Shown here: one piece after another, positions 13,037 through 16,912 of the stretch
Layout: the number at the start of each line of letters is the position of its first letter
Position numbering within the stretch: the stretch's first letter is position 1
Assembly (NCBI GenBank): GCA_002730485.1
Contig: PCAH01000161.1
Coordinates: forward strand, 1 to 16,912
Direction of reading: 5' to 3'
DNA from: Dehalococcoidia bacterium
GTDB taxonomy: Bacteria > Chloroflexota > Dehalococcoidia > UBA3495
Length of the DNA: 16,912 nucleotides
Notes under the pieces: generated by a model
What the model saw: only the letters and a program-made list of their open reading frames with translations
Database searches by the model: none
Told to the model about the DNA's origin: nothing
Translations under genes and position numbers: made by a program

Positions 13037-13552
13037 CTAGGACGCCGAGTCTCCAAGTAACGCCCGGACCTGCCGAACTATTTCTTCTGTCTTGAGTGTG
13101 CTGATCTGGGTGGCGACCACGTTACCGTCCATTCCAATGAAAAACGTCGTTGGGAAATATTCCAACTCATAAGCCTCTGCGATTCGCGCCAAACGATCAG
13201 TGGCAAAGTTGAAGGTAAGCCCAAATTCCTCAATGAAGTTTCTAGCGTCTTCTTCTGAATCGATACCCTGGGGGACATAGAGCCCCAAGATTCGGACTGG
13301 CTCGTCTTTGAGTTCCTGCCAGGCAGCCTCAAAAGCGGGCATTTCCTCGCGGCAGGGAGGACAGCTGGGATACCAGAAATTCAGGACTACAGCCTGGTTC
13401 TTGACCTCTTCTGACAGCCGGAAAATATCACCGTTGAACTGGACGACCTCAAAGTCTCTGGCGGTCTGCCCCGAGCCGCCACAGGCAGTCAACAGCACGA
13501 TGACCAGGAAGGCAAATATGAGGGTTATCTTGCTTATGGAAATGAGATTCAC
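13037..13552 (-). CDS. TlpA/ResA-like thioredoxin lipoprotein
   Basis: 171 residues. A signal peptide (hydrophobic 9-21) ends in the lipobox LLTAC, so Cys24 would be lipidated and the protein anchored on the outer face of the membrane. A thioredoxin-like fold follows, with active site SCPPC (in NFWYPSCPPCREE) and the cis-Pro segment YFPTTFF. Such proteins reduce extracytoplasmic disulfides, as in cytochrome c maturation or metalloprotein assembly. It starts at GTG with no obvious Shine-Dalgarno; a good promoter lies at 13607-13635. Co-transcription with the CopD-like protein suggests a shared envelope role (inferred). Confidence 0.9.
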   Translation of the reverse strand: MNLISISKITLIFAFLVIVLLTACGGSGQTARDFEVVQFNGDIFRLSEEVKNQAVVLNFWYPSCPPCREEMPAFEAAWQELKDEPVRILGLYVPQGIDSEEDARNFIEEFGLTFNFATDRLARIAEAYELEYFPTTFFIGMDGNVVATQISTLKTEEIVRQVRALLGDSAS

Positions 13553-13606
13553 TGATGAGTCTATGTTACGTGTATCCGGTGAGTGGTTCCTGAGGGCGCA
13601 GCCACC

Positions 13607-13635
13607 ATTCTATCGACGGCCCAAAGTCGGGTCAA
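13607..13635 (-). promoter_or_regulatory. Promoter of the TlpA operon
   Basis: On the minus strand TTGACC (13630-13635), a 17-base spacer and TAGAAT (13607-13612), each 5/6 to consensus with ideal spacing. The leader is about 50 bases. The inverted repeat at 13659-13672 lies about 24 bases upstream. Confidence 0.6.
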
Positions 13636-13658
13636 TCTGAAGGTGGCGCTCGGGTAAC

Positions 13659-13672
13659 GTGACCAACGTCAC
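13659..13672. promoter_or_regulatory. Small palindrome GTGAC-N4-GTCAC
   Basis: A 5-bp inverted repeat upstream of the TlpA operon promoter and about 80 bases before the mini-gene at 13755. It may be an operator for either direction, but is short enough to be chance. Confidence 0.25.
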
Positions 13673-13754
13673 AGTGGACACGGCTCGCAAATCACAGAAC
13701 TCTTTGCCGCGTCGGAGTAGATTTAAATCAGGAACACGTTAAGGGAGGCCCACC

Positions 13755-13850
13755 ATGACTACTACGGAATTGGCCAGACTCTCAGATCTACTCAGGATCC
13801 ACGAACTAAGCAAATCGGGCGGGACATTCATACCATTCCCAACCAGATGA
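13755..13850 (+). CDS. 31-residue small protein with strong ribosome binding site
   Basis: ATG at 13755 with GGGAGG six bases upstream, ending at TGA 13848-13850. The product is MTTTELARLSDLLRIHELSK followed by SGGTFIPFPTR: an amphipathic helix-like N-terminus and a short polar tail. No Cys, signal peptide or membrane segment. It is flanked by a terminator 33 bases after the stop, so it has the layout of a self-contained small transcription unit. A leader peptide is possible but the following gene (14009) is beyond the terminator. I recognise no homologue. No convincing promoter was found. Small ORFs occur by chance; the near-perfect Shine-Dalgarno is the main support. Confidence 0.45.
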   Translation: MTTTELARLSDLLRIHELSKSGGTFIPFPTR

Positions 13851-13882
13851 GGCCCATGGCCTTCACAACCTCCTTTTCAAGA

Positions 13883-13924
13883 GAAAGGCTCACCTTTCCG
13901 CAGAAGGATGGGCCTTTCTTTTTT
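13883..13924 (+). terminator. Intrinsic terminator after the mini-gene
   Basis: GAAAGGCTCA (13883-13892) pairs with TGGGCCTTTC (13909-13918, one G-T pair). An inner CCTTTC-CGCA-GAAGG hairpin closes it, and a TTTTTT run follows. Confidence 0.85.
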
Positions 13925-14008
13925 CAGGGTCTTGCCTTCGGACTGGTTCTCGGGCACAGTATCCTTGATTTCTAGAAGGGACCAAGCACAGACAATAAGG
14001 AGACCGCC

Positions 14009-14758
14009 ATGCGTCTTGAGAACAAAGTAGCCCTGATCAGCGGCGGCGCCCGCGGAATGGGTGCAGTGGAAGCCAAACTATTTGCGGAAGAGGGAGCCAA
14101 GGTAGTCATCGGCGACATGCTTGAGGATGAGGGTCACAAGACCGAAGCCGAGATCAACGAGGCCGGCGGCGAGTGCGTCTTTGTTCCTCTGGATGTCAGT
14201 GACGAGGACGCCTGGCAGAAGGCGGTTGCCGAGGCTGTCTCCCGCTTTGGCAAGTTGGATATCCTGGTCAACAACGCCGGTATCTACCGGGCCCACAACG
14301 TCGAAGAGACATCATCGGACGAATGGGACCAGATCATGGACATCAACGCCAAGGGAGTGTTCCTGGGCACCAAGCACACCATTCCAGTGATGCGGCAAAA
14401 TGGCGGCGGTTCCATAGTGAATATCTCATCGGTGGCCGGTCTGGTGGGAAGCCGCGTAACCTCCGCATACAACGCCTCAAAAGGGGCGGTTCGTCTACTG
14501 ACCAAGTCCACTGCCATCCAATACGCTGCAGAAGGCATACGGGTAAATTCCGTACACCCCGGGACCATAGAAACACCCATGACTGAGGGGTTCTTGGCTG
14601 ATGACGAGAAGCGTGCTGACCGGCTGAACCGGACTCCCCTCAAGCGTCTGGGTCGGCCGGAAGATGTGGCCTACGGAGCGCTATACCTGGCGTCCGACGA
14701 ATCATCATTCGTAACCGGCTCAGAACTGGTCATAGACGGAGGAAGAACAGCAGAGTAG
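14009..14758 (+). CDS. Short-chain dehydrogenase/reductase (SDR), classical type
   Basis: 249 residues. The NAD(P)-binding motif is SGGARGMG (residues 11-18, a Ser replacing the usual Thr of TGxxxGxG), followed by NNAGIYRA. The catalytic residues are Ser141, Tyr154 and Lys158 (in SAYNASKG). The C-terminus has the usual GSELVIDGG. An Asp in GDMLEDEG after strand 2 suggests NAD(H) preference. It oxidises an alcohol or reduces a ketone; related proteins are annotated as glucose-1-dehydrogenase or hydroxysteroid dehydrogenase-like, but substrate cannot be assigned. The start has AAGGAG upstream. Confidence 0.93.
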   Translation: MRLENKVALISGGARGMGAVEAKLFAEEGAKVVIGDMLEDEGHKTEAEINEAGGECVFVPLDVSDEDAWQKAVAEAVSRFGKLDILVNNAGIYRAHNVEETSSDEWDQIMDINAKGVFLGTKHTIPVMRQNGGGSIVNISSVAGLVGSRVTSAYNASKGAVRLLTKSTAIQYAAEGIRVNSVHPGTIETPMTEGFLADDEKRADRLNRTPLKRLGRPEDVAYGALYLASDESSFVTGSELVIDGGRTAE

Positions 14759-14775
14759 TAGCTTTCAGGAAGAAA

Positions 14776-14816
14776 TCCCATCCCCCACGCATGGGGGAGG
14801 GTTAGGGTGGGGGCTA
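14776..14816 (+). repeat. Dispersed CCTTCCCC-family repeat, diverged copy 3
   Basis: CCCATCCCCCACGCATGGGG then GAGGGTTAGGGTGGGGGCTA, clearly related to copies at 8061 and 9679 (palindromic C/G arm then a GGTTAGG-TGGGG tail). Confidence 0.65.
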
Positions 14817-14849
14817 ATTCCCCTGATGAAGCTCTTCTCAGCGAAAGAC

Positions 14850-14887
14850 AACCCCCATCCTAACCTTCCCCCTGAAGGGAGAAGGGA
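14850..14887 (-). repeat. Dispersed CCTTCCCC-family repeat, inverted copy 4
   Basis: On the minus strand it reads TCCCTTCTCCCTTCAGGGGG then AAGGTTAGGATGGGGGTTG. It is in the opposite orientation to copy 3, 33 bases away, so copies 3 and 4 can pair in an mRNA. Confidence 0.65.
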
Positions 14888-14928
14888 CTCTTCTTTCCTT
14901 CTGGGAGATAAGCGTTGGTGGAAAACAT

Positions 14929-14968
14929 AAAGAGCCCAGTCCTTCTCGGAGAAGGACTGGGCTCTTTT
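14929..14968. terminator. 17-bp perfect hairpin, bidirectional terminator
   Basis: AAAGAGCCCAGTCCTTC (14929-14945), loop TCGGA, GAAGGACTGGGCTCTTT (14951-14967), plus one more T. It lies between the convergent SDR and gamma-glutamyltransferase genes and can end both transcripts. Confidence 0.88.
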
Positions 14969-14987
14969 AAGTGGCTTGGTAATGAGA

Positions 14988-16748
14988 TTAGCGGCCCATG
15001 GCGTAGGCGTCGCGGCGTGGGTCGGCGCCTCCGTTGCGACTGCCGGTCTCTTGATCGACGTGGATGGCACATACACAACCCATGCGGTATGTGAAATCTT
15101 CCCAGACTTCGACGTTATGTCCCCGACCGCGAAGCTCCTCGATCACATCTGGGTCGATGCGGCCTTCCAGTCCCACGAACCCAGGGTTGTAAGCGTGGGG
15201 CCAGAAGGAGTTGGGGAAACCCCAGGATGAAACGCGGGGCGCTTCAATTGCTTCCTGGGCTTCCATTCCGAACTCGACGACGTTCAGGAACAGCTGGACC
15301 ATGGACTGGGGCTGAACATCTCCGCCCGGCGTGCCAAAGGGCAGCAAGACTTTGCCGTCTTTCATGGCCAAGGCCGGATTGGGGGTCAGCCTTGGTCGCT
15401 TACCCGGCTCCAAGGAGCTGGGGTGTTCGTGGTCCAACCAGGACTGGGAACCGCGCCCGGAGACTATGAAGCCCAGACCCGGCACGATGGGGTTGTAGGC
15501 GATCGTGTCACTTGGCGTGGCTGAGAAAGCGTTGCCCCAGCGGTCCACCACGGCGGTGTAACTGGTGTCTGCCTGCATGCCGCCGGCCACCGGCTCGGGT
15601 CGGGCCGGTTTGCCGTTGGGTGATTCCATGCCCTGGTGTTTCCACGGATTGCCAGCCACCGGCATCTCCGGGAAGGCTCTCTTCATGTCGATGGTTGCTC
15701 GGCGTTCTTCAGCGAAGGACTTCGATAGCAGACCTTCTATGGGTACGTTCACAAAATCAGGGTCGCCGAAGAATGCTTCCCGGTCGCTGAGGGCCAGGTT
15801 GAAAGCTGCCAGCAAGGAATGGATGTAATCAGCGCTGTTGTGGCCCATTCCCTTCAGGTCCATGCCTTCTAGTATCTGCAATGCCTGGATGCTCACCGGG
15901 CCCTGGCACCAGGGGCCGCAGGTGTAGACGTCGATCCCCTTGTAGGTACCGTGGGCCGGTGGGTTGACACCAACGTGGAAATCGGCCAGGTCTTGCATGG
16001 TCAGCAGGCCGCCGTTCTCCTGGTGGAACTTCACCATCTCCTCAGCGATCTCTCCCTTATAGAAGAAATCCCTGGCGGCTTGAATGGCTTCTTCACGGCC
16101 TTTGGAAGCGTTCTTCTGCTCAACCTCGATCAAGCGCCTGAAGCTGCGGGCCAGATCTTTCTGTACCAGAATCTCACCCTCTTTGAAGGGGCGACCGCCA
16201 GGGTAGAATATCTCGGTGGTGGAAGGCCACATGGTCTGTTCGTCAGACTCGTGAGCTATGCCGTCTCCGACTGACTTGGCAAAATATGCGGCCAGGGTGG
16301 CTGGAACGGGAAAGCCGTTCTCCGCCAGTTCCATGGCGGGGGTGACAACTTGTTCAAAGGTCATGGTGCCGTAAAGTTTCAGGGCGGTCAGCCAGGCGTC
16401 CGCTCCTGCTGGGGTCACTGTGCGGGGGATGCCTGGTGGCAGGTCACCGCCGTACTTGGCCAGGTAGTCATCGATGTTGGCTGCTTTGGGCCAGCGACCG
16501 AGGCCACTGATCTCCATTGTCTCGTTCTTCTGGGCATCATGGACGATGATCGGGGCCACGCCGCCAAAGTTGGTCCACTGCGGCAGCACAACGTTCAGGG
16601 TGATGCCAGCCGCCACACCGGCGTCAGTGGCGTTCCCTCCCTGCTCCAGAATGCGGTAACCTGACGCTGTAGCCAGGTAATGACCGGCCGTGACCATATG
16701 TGTCGACCCAGCAACTGTGGGACGGTAGGACTTTATTCCAATTGCCAC
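14988..16748 (-). CDS. Gamma-glutamyltransferase family protein
   Basis: 586 residues from the GTG at 16748. The large-subunit part begins STHMVTAGHYLAT, then RILEQGGNATDAGVAA. The self-cleavage site precedes the catalytic Thr395 in ADTSYTAVVDRWGN, aligning with the TTHxSVVD motif of gamma-glutamyltransferases. Downstream are FSATPSDTIAYN and the glycine-rich LPFGTPGGD. The enzyme would autoprocess and hydrolyse or transfer gamma-glutamyl groups, for example from glutathione; some relatives act as cephalosporin acylases. No signal peptide is seen, so a cytosolic location is possible. I prefer GTG 16748 (AGGGGG six bases upstream) over the ATG at 16790, which would add 14 residues (MLPFGIKTSLRGCI). 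The substitution of Ser-Tyr for Thr-His after the catalytic Thr is notable. Confidence 0.9.
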   Translation of the reverse strand: MAIGIKSYRPTVAGSTHMVTAGHYLATASGYRILEQGGNATDAGVAAGITLNVVLPQWTNFGGVAPIIVHDAQKNETMEISGLGRWPKAANIDDYLAKYGGDLPPGIPRTVTPAGADAWLTALKLYGTMTFEQVVTPAMELAENGFPVPATLAAYFAKSVGDGIAHESDEQTMWPSTTEIFYPGGRPFKEGEILVQKDLARSFRRLIEVEQKNASKGREEAIQAARDFFYKGEIAEEMVKFHQENGGLLTMQDLADFHVGVNPPAHGTYKGIDVYTCGPWCQGPVSIQALQILEGMDLKGMGHNSADYIHSLLAAFNLALSDREAFFGDPDFVNVPIEGLLSKSFAEERRATIDMKRAFPEMPVAGNPWKHQGMESPNGKPARPEPVAGGMQADTSYTAVVDRWGNAFSATPSDTIAYNPIVPGLGFIVSGRGSQSWLDHEHPSSLEPGKRPRLTPNPALAMKDGKVLLPFGTPGGDVQPQSMVQLFLNVVEFGMEAQEAIEAPRVSSWGFPNSFWPHAYNPGFVGLEGRIDPDVIEELRGRGHNVEVWEDFTYRMGCVCAIHVDQETGSRNGGADPRRDAYAMGR

Positions 16749-16819
16749 GATGCACCCCCTAAGTGACGTCTTTATTCCGAAAGGAAGCATGCCTGAATAG
16801 GCACCTTCTATTGCAGGGA

Positions 16820-16848
16820 ATGATACGGAGGGGCCAAGGGGGTGTCAA
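16820..16848 (-). promoter_or_regulatory. Near-consensus sigma70 promoter for the gamma-glutamyltransferase gene
   Basis: On the minus strand TTGACA (16843-16848, perfect), a 17-base spacer and TATCAT (16820-16825, 5/6). The predicted transcript start is near 16813, 20-odd bases before the upstream ATG and about 65 before the preferred GTG. The remaining 16849-16912 shows nothing else. Confidence 0.7.
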
Positions 16849-16912
16849 TACGATTGGGCAGGCATCGGTGCGGACAAGCAGACTGGCCGGAAATGAACAA
16901 ACGACGGCCCCC

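Overview
The window is bacterial, gene-dense and moderately GC-rich. It carries several oxidoreductase and acyl-CoA type genes, two in-frame TGA codons best read as selenocysteine, and dispersed palindromic repeats between genes. This mix (FAH, GMC, thiolase, VOC, NHL, SDR and UGSC-family genes together) would fit an uncultured Chloroflexota such as a SAR202/Dehalococcoidia-like lineage. That placement is an inference from gene content only; no rRNA, tRNA or phylogenetic marker is present.

Layout. Positions 1-470 (-) hold the N-terminal half of a fumarylacetoacetate hydrolase family enzyme. 694-1878 (+) is a PLP-dependent threonine-synthase-like enzyme with a Cys-rich N-terminal zinc-ribbon-like segment. 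1883-3855 (-) is a PAS-sensor histidine kinase split into two open frames by what looks like a one-base frameshift in a short T run (3498-3501). 3856-4309 is a regulatory stretch with a 9-bp inverted repeat, a promoter-like pair and a strong terminator, together suggesting a small RNA or leader upstream of a CvpA-family membrane protein (4310-4921). 5147-9625 (+) is a run of thiolase, GMC oxidoreductase, VOC protein and NHL beta-propeller protein, with REP-like palindromes between the genes.

The most interesting part is 9884-12283 (+). It is an apparent operon of (i) an unrecognised 352-residue protein starting at TTG, (ii) a DUF1326 protein whose conserved Cys motif is interrupted by TGA (CNCD-U-GCPC), and (iii) a UGSC-family selenoprotein (U-G-S-C) whose TGA also sits mid-gene. 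The operon ends at a strong terminator. If both TGA codons are decoded as selenocysteine, this is a two-selenoprotein thiol/selenol redox cluster. The DUF1326 case is the less expected one, and I do not recall it as an established selenoprotein family.

12308-13552 (-) is an operon of a TlpA-like thioredoxin lipoprotein, a four-helix CopD-like membrane protein and a Trm112-like zinc protein, with a good sigma70-type promoter. 13755-13850 (+) is a 31-codon mini-gene with a strong Shine-Dalgarno and its own terminator. 14009-14758 (+) is a short-chain dehydrogenase. It converges on a gamma-glutamyltransferase (14988-16748, -), which has a nearly canonical promoter; a 17-bp hairpin terminator lies between the two.
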